A DNA stretch of 59,342 bases from Pseudomonas putida (lineage in GTDB: Bacteria > Pseudomonadota > Gammaproteobacteria > Pseudomonadales > Pseudomonadaceae). Location of the stretch: positions 1-59,342 of the forward strand of contig NZ_JANHLE010000034.1 of the NCBI RefSeq assembly GCF_028682475.1, read 5' to 3'. Position 1 is the stretch's first letter; every line of letters begins with the position of its first letter. Position numbers and translations under genes: made by a program. The notes below the pieces were generated by a model. The model was not told the origin of the DNA. It was given only the letters and a program-made list of their open reading frames with translations, and ran no database searches. Positions 6,971 through 15,656 of the stretch are shown here, one piece after another.

Positions 6971-9798
6971 CCGACTATAAAGCCACGCTAAACCTTCCGG
7001 ACACCGCCTTCCCGATGAAGGCCGGCCTGCCACAGCGCGAACCGCAGATTCTGCAGCGCTGGGACAGCATTGGCCTGTACCAGAAGCTGCGCGAAATTGG
7101 CAAGGATCGTCCGAAGTTCGTGCTGCACGACGGCCCGCCCTACGCCAACGGCAAGATTCACATCGGTCATGCGCTGAACAAGATTCTCAAGGACATGATT
7201 GTCCGCTCCAAGACCCTGTCCGGTTTCGATGCCCCGTACGTCCCGGGCTGGGACTGCCACGGCCTGCCGATCGAGCACAAGGTCGAAGTGACCCATGGCA
7301 AGCACCTGACCGCGGACAAGACCCGCGAGCTGTGCCGTGCCTACGCTGCCGAGCAGATCGAAGGGCAGAAGACCGAGTTCATCCGCCTGGGTGTGCTGGG
7401 TGACTGGGACAATCCTTACAAGACCATGAACTTTGCCAACGAAGCCGGTGAAATCCGCGCCCTGGCCGAGATGGTCAAGCACGGCTTCGTGTTCAAGGGC
7501 CTCAAGCCTGTGAACTGGTGCTTCGATTGCGGTTCGGCCCTGGCCGAAGCCGAGGTCGAATACGCCGACAAGAAATCGCAGACCATCGACGTGGCTTTCC
7601 CGATCGTCGATGACGCCAAGCTGGCCGCCGCGTTCGGCCTGGGCTCGCTGGCCAAACCGGCTTCGATCGTGATCTGGACCACCACCCCGTGGACCATCCC
7701 GGCCAACCAGGCGCTGAACGTTCACCCGGAGTTCAAGTACGCCTTGGTCGACGTCGGCGACAAGCTGCTGGTGCTGGCTGAAGAGCTGGTCGAGTCGTGC
7801 CTGAAGCGCTACGCGCTGGAAGGTTCGGTAGTCGCCACCGCAGCAGGTTCGGCGCTGGAACTGATCAATTTCCGCCATCCGTTCTACGACCGCCTGTCGC
7901 CGGTTTACCTGGCTGACTACGTCGAACTCGGCGCCGGTACTGGCGTGGTTCACTCCTCGCCAGCCTACGGCGAAGACGACTTCGTGACCTGCAAGCGCTA
8001 TGGCATGGTCAACGACGACATCCTGACCCCGGTGCAAAGCAACGGTGTCTACGTGCCATCGCTGGAATTCTTCGGCGGCCAGTTCATCTGGAAAGCCAAC
8101 CCGGCGATCGTCGAGAAACTTTCGGAAGTCGGTGCGCTGATGTACACCGAAACCATCAGCCACAGCTACATGCACTGCTGGCGCCACAAGACCCCGCTGA
8201 TCTACCGCGCCACCGCGCAGTGGTTCGTCGGCATGGACAAGCAGCCAGACAACGGCGAGACCCTGCGCAAGCGTGCGGTCAAAGCCATCGAAGACACCAA
8301 GTTCGTCCCGGCCTGGGGCCAGGCGCGCCTGCATTCGATGATCGCCAACCGTCCGGACTGGTGCATCTCGCGTCAGCGTAACTGGGGCGTACCGATTCCG
8401 TTCTTCCTCAACAAACAGACCGGCGAGCTGCACCCGCGCACCGTCGAGCTGATGGAAGAAGTGGCCAAGCGCGTCGAGAAAGAGGGCATCGAAGCCTGGT
8501 TCAAACTGGACGCCGCCGAGCTGATCGGTGACGAGGCCGCTCAGTACGACAAGATCGCTGACACCCTCGATGTCTGGTTCGACTCCGGCACCACGCACTG
8601 GCACGTCCTGCGTGGTTCGCACAGCATCGGTCACGACACCGGCCCGCGTGCCGACCTGTACCTGGAAGGTTCCGACCAGCACCGCGGCTGGTTCCATTCC
8701 TCGCTGCTGACTGGCTGCGCCATCGACAACCACGCACCGTACCGCGAGCTGCTGACCCACGGTTTCACCGTCGACGAAAACGGCCGCAAGATGTCCAAGT
8801 CGCTGGGTAACACCATCGAGCCGCAGAAGGTCAACGACACCCTCGGTGCCGACATCCTGCGCCTATGGGTTTCGGCCACCGACTACTCCGGCGAGATGGC
8901 GGTTTCCGAGCAGATCCTGCAGCGCAGTGCCGACGCCTACCGGCGTATCCGCAACACCGCGCGCTTCCTGCTCTCCAACCTGTCCGGCTTCGACCCGGCC
9001 CGCGACCTGCTGCCGGCCGAAGACATGCTGGCGCTGGACCGCTGGGCGGTCGACCGTACCCTGCTGCTGCAGCGCGAGCTGGAAGAGCACTACGGCGAAT
9101 ACCGCTTCTGGAACGTCTACTCGAAGATCCACAACTTCTGCGTACAGGAGCTGGGTGGCTTCTACCTGGACATCATCAAGGACCGTCAGTACACCACTGG
9201 CGCCAACAGTGTTGCCCGCCGTTCCTGCCAGACCGCGCTGTACCACATCAGCGAAGCGCTGGTGCGCTGGATCGCGCCGATCCTGGCCTTCACCGCCGAC
9301 GAGCTGTGGCAGTACCTGCCGGGCGAGCGCAACGAGTCGGTGATGCTCAACACCTGGTACCAGGGTCTGACCGAGCTGCCGGAAGGCTTCGAACTGGGTC
9401 GCGCCTACTGGGACCGTGTGATGGCGGCCAAGACTGCGGTCAACAAGGAACTGGAGAACCAGCGTTCGGCCAAGGCCATCGGTGGCAACCTGCAAGCCGA
9501 AGTCACGCTGTTCGCCGACGACGCCCTGAGCGCCGACCTGAACAAGCTGGGCGACGAGCTGCGCTTCGTGCTGATCACCTCGGCCGCCAGCGTTGCGCCG
9601 TTCGTCCAGGCGCCAGCCGATGCGGTCGAGACTGAAGTGCCTGGCCTTAAACTGAAAGTGGTCAAGTCCGGTCATGCCAAGTGCGGCCGTTGCTGGCATT
9701 TCCGCGCCGACGTCGGGGCGAACCCGGAGCATCCGGAAATCTGTGCCCGTTGCGCCGACAACATCAGCGGCAACGGCGAGGTGCGTCACTATGCCTAA
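6967..9798 (+). CDS. ileS: Isoleucyl-tRNA synthetase
   Basis: 943-aa class I aminoacyl-tRNA synthetase charging tRNA-Ile, with an editing domain that hydrolyses Val-tRNA-Ile. The HIGH motif appears as HIGH at residues 65-68 within PPYANGKIHIGHALNK, and KMSKS is at residues 608-612. The C-terminus carries a zinc-finger pair, CGRCWHF and CARC. Length matches the family (about 940 aa). The start MTDYKATLNLP overlaps the ribF stop by four bases, and the 3' end overlaps lspA. Confidence 0.98.
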   Translation: MTDYKATLNLPDTAFPMKAGLPQREPQILQRWDSIGLYQKLREIGKDRPKFVLHDGPPYANGKIHIGHALNKILKDMIVRSKTLSGFDAPYVPGWDCHGLPIEHKVEVTHGKHLTADKTRELCRAYAAEQIEGQKTEFIRLGVLGDWDNPYKTMNFANEAGEIRALAEMVKHGFVFKGLKPVNWCFDCGSALAEAEVEYADKKSQTIDVAFPIVDDAKLAAAFGLGSLAKPASIVIWTTTPWTIPANQALNVHPEFKYALVDVGDKLLVLAEELVESCLKRYALEGSVVATAAGSALELINFRHPFYDRLSPVYLADYVELGAGTGVVHSSPAYGEDDFVTCKRYGMVNDDILTPVQSNGVYVPSLEFFGGQFIWKANPAIVEKLSEVGALMYTETISHSYMHCWRHKTPLIYRATAQWFVGMDKQPDNGETLRKRAVKAIEDTKFVPAWGQARLHSMIANRPDWCISRQRNWGVPIPFFLNKQTGELHPRTVELMEEVAKRVEKEGIEAWFKLDAAELIGDEAAQYDKIADTLDVWFDSGTTHWHVLRGSHSIGHDTGPRADLYLEGSDQHRGWFHSSLLTGCAIDNHAPYRELLTHGFTVDENGRKMSKSLGNTIEPQKVNDTLGADILRLWVSATDYSGEMAVSEQILQRSADAYRRIRNTARFLLSNLSGFDPARDLLPAEDMLALDRWAVDRTLLLQRELEEHYGEYRFWNVYSKIHNFCVQELGGFYLDIIKDRQYTTGANSVARRSCQTALYHISEALVRWIAPILAFTADELWQYLPGERNESVMLNTWYQGLTELPEGFELGRAYWDRVMAAKTAVNKELENQRSAKAIGGNLQAEVTLFADDALSADLNKLGDELRFVLITSAASVAPFVQAPADAVETEVPGLKLKVVKSGHAKCGRCWHFRADVGANPEHPEICARCADNISGNGEVRHYA

Positions 9799-10306
9799 CC
9801 CTGCTGCAGGGCGCTTCGGGCGCCTTGGCTGGCTCTGGCTGAGCCTGCTGGTCCTGGTCCTCGACCAGACCAGCAAGGTCTACTTCGAGGGTGCGCTGAG
9901 CCTGTACCAGCAGATTGTGGTCATCCCTGACTACTTCAGCTGGACCCTGGCCTACAACACCGGAGCCGCCTTCAGCTTCCTGGCTGACAGCTCCGGCTGG
10001 CAGCGCTGGCTGTTTGCCCTGATCGCCCTGGTGGTCAGCGGCGTGCTGGTGGTCTGGCTCAAGCGCCTGGGGCGCAACGAGACCTGGCTGGCGGTAGCGC
10101 TGGCGCTGGTGCTTGGCGGCGCTCTGGGTAACCTGTACGACCGTATCGTGCTGGGCCATGTGGTCGACTTCATCCTCGTCCACTGGCAGAACCGCTGGTA
10201 TTTCCCGGCCTTCAACCTGGCCGACAGCGCCATTACCGTGGGTGCGGTGATGCTGGCGCTGGATATGTTCAAGAGCAAGAAGTCCGGAGAACCCGTCCAT
10301 GACTGA
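9791..10306 (+). CDS. lspA: Lipoprotein signal peptidase (signal peptidase II)
   Basis: 171-aa inner-membrane aspartyl protease that removes signal peptides from diacylglyceryl prolipoproteins. Family signatures are present: LDQTSKVYFE, NTGAAFSFLAD, and the two catalytic aspartates in GNLYDRI and FNLADSAIT. Four membrane segments are visible. The start at 9791 (MPNPAAGRFG) lies inside the last codons of ileS, and the end overlaps fkpB. Lipoproteins in this window such as BamD would be substrates. Confidence 0.97.
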   Translation: MPNPAAGRFGRLGWLWLSLLVLVLDQTSKVYFEGALSLYQQIVVIPDYFSWTLAYNTGAAFSFLADSSGWQRWLFALIALVVSGVLVVWLKRLGRNETWLAVALALVLGGALGNLYDRIVLGHVVDFILVHWQNRWYFPAFNLADSAITVGAVMLALDMFKSKKSGEPVHD

Positions 10307-10736
10307 GACCCGCATTGGCCAGAACACCGAAGTGAAACTGCACTTCGCGCTGCACCTGGAAAACGGCGATACCGTCGACAGCACCTTTGACAAGGCGCCG
10401 GCGGTATTCAAGGTCGGCGACGGCAACCTGCTGCCGGGCTTTGAAGCGGCCATTTTCGGCTTCAAGGCCGGTGACAAGCGCACCGTTACCGTCGAACCGG
10501 AAAACGCCTTCGGCCAGCCCAATCCGCAGAACGTGCAGATCATGCCACGCTCGCAGTTCAACGATATGGAGCTTTCCGAAGGTCTGCTGGTGATCTTCAA
10601 CGACGCTGCCAATGCCGAGCTGCCGGGTGTGGTCAAGGCGTTCGATGACGCCCAGGTGACCATCGATTTCAACCATCCACTGGCCGGCAAAACCCTGAGC
10701 TTTGAGGTGCAAATCCTCGAAGTCACAGCGCTTTGA
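10299..10736 (+). CDS. fkpB: FKBP-type peptidyl-prolyl cis-trans isomerase (SlpA/FkpB)
   Basis: 145-aa cytoplasmic proline isomerase and chaperone of the SlyD/SlpA group. The FKBP part (GDTVDSTFDKAPAVFKVGDG, then LLPGFEAAIFGFKAGDK) is interrupted by the insert-in-flap chaperone region that includes ENAFGQPNPQNVQIMPRSQF. It lacks the His-rich metal-binding tail of SlyD, which favours SlpA/FkpB. It overlaps lspA by eight bases. In many gamma-proteobacteria it sits exactly between lspA and ispH, as here. Confidence 0.95.
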   Translation: MTETRIGQNTEVKLHFALHLENGDTVDSTFDKAPAVFKVGDGNLLPGFEAAIFGFKAGDKRTVTVEPENAFGQPNPQNVQIMPRSQFNDMELSEGLLVIFNDAANAELPGVVKAFDDAQVTIDFNHPLAGKTLSFEVQILEVTAL

Positions 10737-10750
10737 GCCCGGAGCCGAGC

Positions 10751-11698
10751 ATGCAAATCAAACTCGCCAACCCTCGCGGCTTCTGCGCGGGCGTGGATCG
10801 GGCGATCGAGATCGTCAACCGCGCCCTGGAAGTCTTCGGCCCGCCGATCTATGTGCGTCACGAAGTGGTGCACAACAAGTTCGTGGTCGAAGACCTGCGC
10901 GCCCGCGGCGCCATCTTTGTCGAAGAGCTGGATCAAGTACCGGATGATGTCATTGTCATCTTCAGCGCCCACGGTGTTTCCCAGGCAGTGCGCCAGGAAG
11001 CGGCCGGGCGCGGTCTGAAGGTGTTCGATGCCACCTGCCCGCTGGTCACCAAGGTGCATATCGAGGTGGCGCGCTACAGCCGCGACGGCCGCGAATGCAT
11101 CCTGATCGGCCATGAAGGTCATCCGGAAGTCGAAGGCACCATGGGGCAGTACGACGCCAGTAACGGCGGCGCGATCTACCTGGTCGAAGACGAGGAAGAT
11201 GTAGCCCAGTTGCAGGTCAATAACCCGGACAAACTGGCCTTCGTGACCCAGACGACGCTGTCGATGGATGACACCAGCCGGGTGATCGATGCTTTGCGTA
11301 CGCGCTTCCCGAACATCGGTGGCCCGCGCAAGGACGATATCTGCTACGCCACCCAGAACCGCCAGGACGCGGTGAAACAGCTGGCCGACGAATGCGATGT
11401 GGTCCTGGTAGTGGGCAGCCCGAACAGCTCCAACTCCAACCGCCTGCGTGAGCTGGCCGAGCGTATGTCGACGCCGGCTTACCTGATCGACGGTGCCGAA
11501 GACCTGCAGAAAAGCTGGTTCGATGGTGTCGAGCGCATCGGTATCACGGCCGGTGCCTCGGCGCCGGAAGTACTGGTGCGCGGTGTGATCGAGCAACTCA
11601 GGGCGTGGGGCGCCACCGGTGCCGAAGAGCTCGATGGCCGCGAAGAGAACATCACTTTCTCGATGCCCAAGGAACTGCGCGTTCGTTCACTGATCTGA
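10751..11698 (+). CDS. ispH: 4-hydroxy-3-methylbut-2-enyl diphosphate reductase
   Basis: 315-aa iron-sulfur enzyme producing IPP and DMAPP in the last step of the MEP isoprenoid pathway. Three conserved cysteines that hold the cluster are seen in RGFCAGVDRAI, DATCPLVTKVH and DICYATQNRQ. SPNSSNSNRL is the substrate-binding loop. The start at 10751 (MQIKLANPRGF) is the family start. It is the last gene of the ribF operon; its 3' end overlaps the convergent fimT gene by about 12 bases. Confidence 0.98.
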   Translation: MQIKLANPRGFCAGVDRAIEIVNRALEVFGPPIYVRHEVVHNKFVVEDLRARGAIFVEELDQVPDDVIVIFSAHGVSQAVRQEAAGRGLKVFDATCPLVTKVHIEVARYSRDGRECILIGHEGHPEVEGTMGQYDASNGGAIYLVEDEEDVAQLQVNNPDKLAFVTQTTLSMDDTSRVIDALRTRFPNIGGPRKDDICYATQNRQDAVKQLADECDVVLVVGSPNSSNSNRLRELAERMSTPAYLIDGAEDLQKSWFDGVERIGITAGASAPEVLVRGVIEQLRAWGATGAEELDGREENITFSMPKELRVRSLI

Positions 11699-12199
11699 CC
11701 CGGCGGCTGCGCACAGCGGCTCCTTGATCAGCGCATCGCGCAGGCTGACTCTGCCGGTGTGCGACAGCACCACCTGATAGTGACTCAGCGCTTCGGGACG
11801 TTGGCAAACATGCAACGTCCCGGCCTGAAACGCGCCGCCCCCGCGTAGCGGCACGCCCAGGCCATTGAAGCGCACCTGCCGGGCCACCGGCTGGTTTCCA
11901 ATAATGAGCGTTCGTCCATTGCTGCGCCATTCGTGCAGCAGTTGCGGACTGTCGTGCTCGACAATCATCTGCCAGCCTTTACTCCAGTCCGACTCCAGTG
12001 CTTGCAGGCGCACGTTGCTATTGCGTAGCAGCGCCTCACTGCGCGCGGTGCGCAGCGCCTGGGCCAGGTCCTTGGCGGCGACCTGCCGCTGTAGTCCGGT
12101 ACTCATGTTGTTGTAGGCCGGGATGCTCATCTGCGTAAGCAGGCCGAGCAGGGCCGATGCGAACAAGATTTGTATCAGTGTTACGCCCTGTTGCTTCAC
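11687..12199 (-). CDS. fimT: Minor type IV prepilin, FimT/FimU-like
   Basis: 170-aa prepilin-like protein with a very short leader MKQQG, then a hydrophobic helix VTLIQILFASALLGLLTQ and a GspH/FimT-type C-terminal region (VAAKDLAQALRTARSEALLR, then RQVRFNGLGVPLRGGG). PilD would cleave after Gly5. The residue at mature position +5 is Gln instead of the conserved Glu, which normally directs assembly with the previous subunit. It is transcribed divergently from pilV-pilW-pilX-pilE, whereas in P. aeruginosa fimT/fimU precede pilV on the same strand. Confidence 0.82.
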   Translation of the reverse strand: MKQQGVTLIQILFASALLGLLTQMSIPAYNNMSTGLQRQVAAKDLAQALRTARSEALLRNSNVRLQALESDWSKGWQMIVEHDSPQLLHEWRSNGRTLIIGNQPVARQVRFNGLGVPLRGGGAFQAGTLHVCQRPEALSHYQVVLSHTGRVSLRDALIKEPLCAAAGSDQ

Positions 12200-12307
12200 C
12201 GTGCATTCCTCCCTGGAAGTGCTTCGCTATAGATTCAAAGCCGACGTTGCTGGTGTCCAGTCGGCCGGGTTGGCAAAGGGCTGTGGAAAAGTCTCGGGAG
12301 GTTGGCC

Positions 12308-12526
12308 ATGGATGGCTGGCAGCAACAAGGCATGACGTTGATTGAAGTGCTGGTGGCGATGGCCGTGTTGGGGCTGGGCCTGTTTGCCGCCGCCGGTTTG
12401 CAGGTGCAGGCCTTGCAGGCCACTGAAAGCGCACTACGCAGTACCCAGGCGGCCTATCTGGCCCATGGCGTACTTGAGCAGGCCCGTGCTGGCGAGGCTT
12501 TACGCAATAAGGACGCTGGGCAATGA
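12308..12526 (+). CDS. pilV: Short PilV-like minor prepilin
   Basis: 72-aa protein with a type IV prepilin N-terminus: leader MDGWQQQG, then MTLIEVLVAMAVLGLGLFAA with Glu at +5. The start at 12308 has a strong GGGAGG ribosome binding site seven bases upstream; a TTG at 12302 also lies in frame. P. aeruginosa PilV is about 185 aa, so nearly the whole globular domain is missing here. The stop overlaps the pilW start (ATGA), so the short form is probably the genuine gene end and not a sequencing frameshift. Confidence 0.72.
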   Translation: MDGWQQQGMTLIEVLVAMAVLGLGLFAAAGLQVQALQATESALRSTQAAYLAHGVLEQARAGEALRNKDAGQ

Positions 12527-13194
12527 GCAGGCAAGCGGGTTTCAGTCTGCTGGAAGCGTTGCTGGCCCTGAGCCTGGGCTTGCTGGTGCTGCTCGGTGGC
12601 AATCGCCTGTTTATTGCCGCGAGCCAGTCCTGGCAGGCGCAAGAGGCGGCGGCGCGGATGCAGGAGGATGCGCGCCACGCTCTGCAGCGTCTGGCCCAGA
12701 GCATTCGCATGGCCGGAATGTTCGGCTGCCTGCGTCACGATGCCATGGTCTTCGACGACCCCTTGGCTGCCGACGCATTTGCGCAGCCTGTGCAACTCAC
12801 GCGCGGTGCGGATGGGCGTCTGCTGCGTCTGAGCCTGATCAGTGCCGAGGTCGTGCAGGCCAGTGGGCGGCCGGACTGGACCCTGGTCACCGACTGTCGA
12901 ACGCAGGCCCATGTGTATGCAGGTATTCGCGCCCCTGAGGTGGGGCAGTTTGCCGTTCCCATCCGTCGTCAGGACTACCGGCTAGTCGCCAACGAACTGC
13001 GCCTGCGTAGTGGAGCAAGCGATGGCACCCTGGTGGACGGGGTCGATGAGCTGCAGCTTGATCTGGTCAGGGACGGCTCCTTGGGTATTTCCGGCGTGCA
13101 CCTGGGCCTGACCCTTGTCGACGCACAGCAACGTGTCAGGCCACAGACTTATCGAACGAGCATTGCCCTGGGCAATCCGTTGGATGGCTCATGA
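12523..13194 (+). CDS. pilW: Minor type IV pilin PilW-like
   Basis: 223-aa minor pilin. Leader MSRQAG is followed by FSLLEALLALSLGLLVLLGG with Glu at +5. A PilW-type central region follows (ARMQEDARHALQRLAQSIRM, then AGMFGC). Minor pilins prime pilus assembly at the inner membrane. It overlaps pilV upstream and pilX downstream by four bases each, so the three are translationally coupled. Confidence 0.85.
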   Translation: MSRQAGFSLLEALLALSLGLLVLLGGNRLFIAASQSWQAQEAAARMQEDARHALQRLAQSIRMAGMFGCLRHDAMVFDDPLAADAFAQPVQLTRGADGRLLRLSLISAEVVQASGRPDWTLVTDCRTQAHVYAGIRAPEVGQFAVPIRRQDYRLVANELRLRSGASDGTLVDGVDELQLDLVRDGSLGISGVHLGLTLVDAQQRVRPQTYRTSIALGNPLDGS

Positions 13195-13694
13195 GGCAGC
13201 GAGGCCTGGTACTGCTGTTGAGCCTTGCGTTGGTGTTACTGCTGGGGTTGCTCGGGTTATCGGCGCTCGGCAGTGCGATCCAGCAGGAGCGCATGGCACG
13301 CAACCTGTCGAGCACGTTGCAAGCGTTCGAACAGGCGCAACAACTGCTGCAGCAGGCAGAGTCCAGGGCGCTGGAGCTGGCAGGGCCACGTTGTGAGTTT
13401 TGCCTGCCGCCCCCGGAAGCCGGTGTGATCACCTCGGGCGGCGTGTATGCGGGTACGGGTGCAAGCTCCGGACTGTCTTGGCAGGCAGGTGATCGCGGCT
13501 TCTATCTCATTCAGTCCTTGGGGGAGAGCACCAAAGCCAGGCAGATGCCGCCAGACCTCAAGGTAGCGCTGTATCGAATCACTGCCGTGGCGCGCGATGG
13601 CAGCGCCCGCAGTGTGCTGGAGAGCGTGATCGCGCAACCCGTCGGGCCAGCGCCGCAGCACGGGCGACGGATCCTTTGGCGGCAGGTCTATTGA
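13191..13694 (+). CDS. pilX: Minor type IV pilin PilX-like
   Basis: 167-aa protein with leader MRQRG followed by a long hydrophobic run (LVLLLSLALVLLLGLLGLSA) lacking Glu at +5, as is typical of the PilX/GspK group that caps the priming complex. The sequence QQERMARNLSSTLQAFEQAQ matches the PilX N-terminal domain. Two cysteines occur in RCEFCLPP. In P. aeruginosa pilX is followed by pilY1; here pilE follows after 11 bases and no pilY1 exists in the cluster. Confidence 0.82.
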   Translation: MRQRGLVLLLSLALVLLLGLLGLSALGSAIQQERMARNLSSTLQAFEQAQQLLQQAESRALELAGPRCEFCLPPPEAGVITSGGVYAGTGASSGLSWQAGDRGFYLIQSLGESTKARQMPPDLKVALYRITAVARDGSARSVLESVIAQPVGPAPQHGRRILWRQVY

Positions 13695-13705
13695 GGAGCA
13701 GGTGA

Positions 13706-14113
13706 ATGAAGCCGCAGAAAGGATTGAGCCTGATCGAACTGTTGATTGTCATCGCCGTGGTCGGCATTCTGGCGGGCATTGCCTACCCCGGTTACAACGA
13801 CCAGATCAGAAAAGCTGCACGCACGGAAATTGTCGGCTTGCTGTTCGCCAGTGCGCAGCAGCTGGAGCGCCATTACTCACGTGCAGGTCAGTACAGCGAT
13901 GATGAAACGCTGGTGACGCCACTGGCGAGCGGGACCGCTCACTATCGTTTGCAAGCGGTACGCGACAAGGAGTCTTTCACCCTGCTGGCACGACGTCTCC
14001 CTGGTGGCCTGATGAAGGCTGATCCGTGTGGTGACTATGTGCTTGAGCAGACGGGTGTGCGCGGCAATCCCGAGAGCATCGGGGATGCCGGCAGTGGTTG
14101 CTGGGGTGGCTGA
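13706..14113 (+). CDS. pilE: Type IV pilin, PilE-like minor pilin
   Basis: 135-aa prepilin with leader MKPQKG and canonical mature N-terminus LSLIELLIVIAVVGILAGIA (Glu at +5), followed by YPGYNDQIRKAARTEIV. C-terminal cysteines (ADPCGDYV and GSGCWGG) could form the pilin disulfide loop. A GAGGAGCAGG ribosome binding site precedes the ATG. It is the last gene of the minor pilin operon. Confidence 0.88.
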   Translation: MKPQKGLSLIELLIVIAVVGILAGIAYPGYNDQIRKAARTEIVGLLFASAQQLERHYSRAGQYSDDETLVTPLASGTAHYRLQAVRDKESFTLLARRLPGGLMKADPCGDYVLEQTGVRGNPESIGDAGSGCWGG

Positions 14114-14150
14114 AGCCTTTCGCGATTTACTTCAGAAGTTGGATCGATAG

Positions 14151-15254
14151 ATGACCAAGCAAGTAGTGATAGTCGGCGGCGGAGTGATCGGCCTGCTGAC
14201 GGCGTTCAACCTGGCGGCCGAGGTCGAGCAGGTGGTGCTGTGCGATCGCGGTGAGCTGGGGCAGGAATCGTCCTGGGCCGGTGGTGGCATTGTGTCGCCG
14301 CTTTACCCCTGGCGCTACAGCCCGGCAGTGACGGCCTTGGCGCACTGGTCGCAGGATTTTTATCCACAGCTGGGCGAGCGTCTGTTTGCCAGTACCGGGG
14401 TCGATCCCGAGGTGCATACCACCGGCCTGTACTGGCTGGATCTGGATGACGAAGCCGAGGCCCTGGCCTGGGCCGAGCGGGAAGGGCGGCCATTGAGTGC
14501 AGTGGATATCTCGGCGGCCTACGACGCTGTGCCAGTACTGGGCGCGGGTTTCCACCGGGCGATCTACATGGCCGGCGTGGCCAACGTGCGTAACCCGCGC
14601 CTGGTCAAATCGCTCAAGGCGGCGCTGCAGGCGATGCCGAATGTGAGTATTCGCGAGCATTGTGAAATCACTGGATTCAGCCAGGACGGCGGACGAATCA
14701 CCGGTGTCGAGACTGTTGACGGTGTAATTGCCGGTGATCGTGTCGTACTGACTGCTGGCGCCTGGAGTGGCGATCTGCTGCGCCCCTTGGGTCTGGAGCT
14801 GCCAGTCGAGCCGGTCAAAGGGCAGATGATTCTGTTCAAGTGCGCCGAAGATTTCCTGCCAAGCATGGTGTTGGCCAAGGGGCGTTATGCGATCCCGCGG
14901 CGCGATGGTCATATTCTGGTGGGCAGTACCCTGGAGCATGCCGGATACGACAAGACCCCGACCGCCGAGGCCCTGGAAAGCCTCAAGGCTTCAGCCATCG
15001 AGTTGCTCCCGGCGCTGGCCGACGCCACGCCGGTTGGCCATTGGGCGGGTTTGCGTCCGGGTTCGCCCGAGGGCATTCCCTATATAGGTGAAGTGCCGGG
15101 CTGGGAAGGTTTGTGGCTGAACTGCGGGCATTACCGCAATGGCCTGGTGCTGGCGCCGGCGTCTTGCCAGCTGTTTGCCGATCTGTTGCTGGGCCGTGAA
15201 CCGATCATCGATCCACGGCCTTATGCGCCGGCAGGGCGGTTGGTCAGGGAGTAG
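14151..15254 (+). CDS. thiO: Glycine oxidase ThiO (FAD-dependent amine oxidase)
   Basis: 367-aa flavoprotein of the DAO family. The N-terminal Rossmann fold VVIVGGGVIGLLTAFNLA binds FAD. The family pattern SSWAGGGIVSPLYPWRY and a C-terminal HWAGLRPGSPEGIPYIGEVP then NCGHYRNGLVLAPASCQL agree with ThiO, which oxidises glycine to iminoglycine for the thiazole half of thiamine. Length matches the family (about 365 aa). It stands alone between pilE and a REP pair. Confidence 0.93.
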   Translation: MTKQVVIVGGGVIGLLTAFNLAAEVEQVVLCDRGELGQESSWAGGGIVSPLYPWRYSPAVTALAHWSQDFYPQLGERLFASTGVDPEVHTTGLYWLDLDDEAEALAWAEREGRPLSAVDISAAYDAVPVLGAGFHRAIYMAGVANVRNPRLVKSLKAALQAMPNVSIREHCEITGFSQDGGRITGVETVDGVIAGDRVVLTAGAWSGDLLRPLGLELPVEPVKGQMILFKCAEDFLPSMVLAKGRYAIPRRDGHILVGSTLEHAGYDKTPTAEALESLKASAIELLPALADATPVGHWAGLRPGSPEGIPYIGEVPGWEGLWLNCGHYRNGLVLAPASCQLFADLLLGREPIIDPRPYAPAGRLVRE

Positions 15255-15259
15255 GGGAC

Positions 15260-15320
15260 ATCGCGGGGCAAGCCCGCTCCCACAGAGAGAGGCTCGGTGG
15301 GAGCGGGCTTGCCCCGCGAT
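15260..15320. repeat. Paired REP elements
   Basis: Two inverted REP copies (ATCGCGGGGCAAGCCCGCTC, and the reverse complement ending GGGCTTGCCCCGCGAT) separated by about 10 bases, in the gap between convergent thiO and the PP0621-family gene. Confidence 0.92.
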
Positions 15321-15332
15321 AAAACGGCTGAT

Positions 15333-15563
15333 TCAGCGCTGATCGCCGGGCCCTTGCTCCAGATGCGCCTGGCTGCAATACCACTGGCTGCCCAGACGCA
15401 GGGCGCGGTCATTGGGCAGGTGCACGCCGCAATGGGCGCAGCGCACCATTTTCAACGGGTCTTCGAGGCTGTTGTCGGGCTTGGCAGCGTTGCTGGCCTT
15501 GAACTTGCGCCACAGCCAGAAAGCGGCGGCAATCAGGGCGATCCAGAAAAGTAGGCGAACCAT
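15333..15563 (-). CDS. PP0621-family small membrane protein with zinc-ribbon pattern
   Basis: 76-aa protein: one N-terminal membrane segment (LLFWIALIAAAFWLWRKF) then a cytoplasmic domain with CAHCGVHLP and WYCSQAHLEQ, a C-x2-C plus C/H pattern that may bind zinc. I recognise it as the P. putida PP0621-type family; no function is known to me. It lies downstream of convergent thiO and beyond the bamD terminator, in the same direction as bamD. Confidence 0.8.
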   Translation of the reverse strand: MVRLLFWIALIAAAFWLWRKFKASNAAKPDNSLEDPLKMVRCAHCGVHLPNDRALRLGSQWYCSQAHLEQGPGDQR

Positions 15564-15612
15564 GGTGTCCAGCTTTATCAGTGAAGAGCCTTTAGTCTAG
15601 GGCTCGGGCATG

Positions 15613-15641
15613 AAAAAAGGGAGGCCTTGGCCTCCCTTTAT
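15613..15641 (-). terminator. Terminator of bamD
   Basis: Hairpin AAAGGGAGGCCTTGGCCTCCCTTT with a run of Ts following on the minus strand, just after the bamD stop codon. Confidence 0.88.
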
Positions 15642-15656
15642 CTGTTGCATGATCGA

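Noticed and set aside
6988..11596. Very long minus-strand open frames (590 aa at 6988-8760 and 610 aa at 9764-11596)
   Set aside because: They lie wholly antisense to ileS and to lspA-fkpB-ispH, have low-complexity Arg/Gln/His/Val-rich composition and match no family; they are shadows of GC-rich coding DNA.
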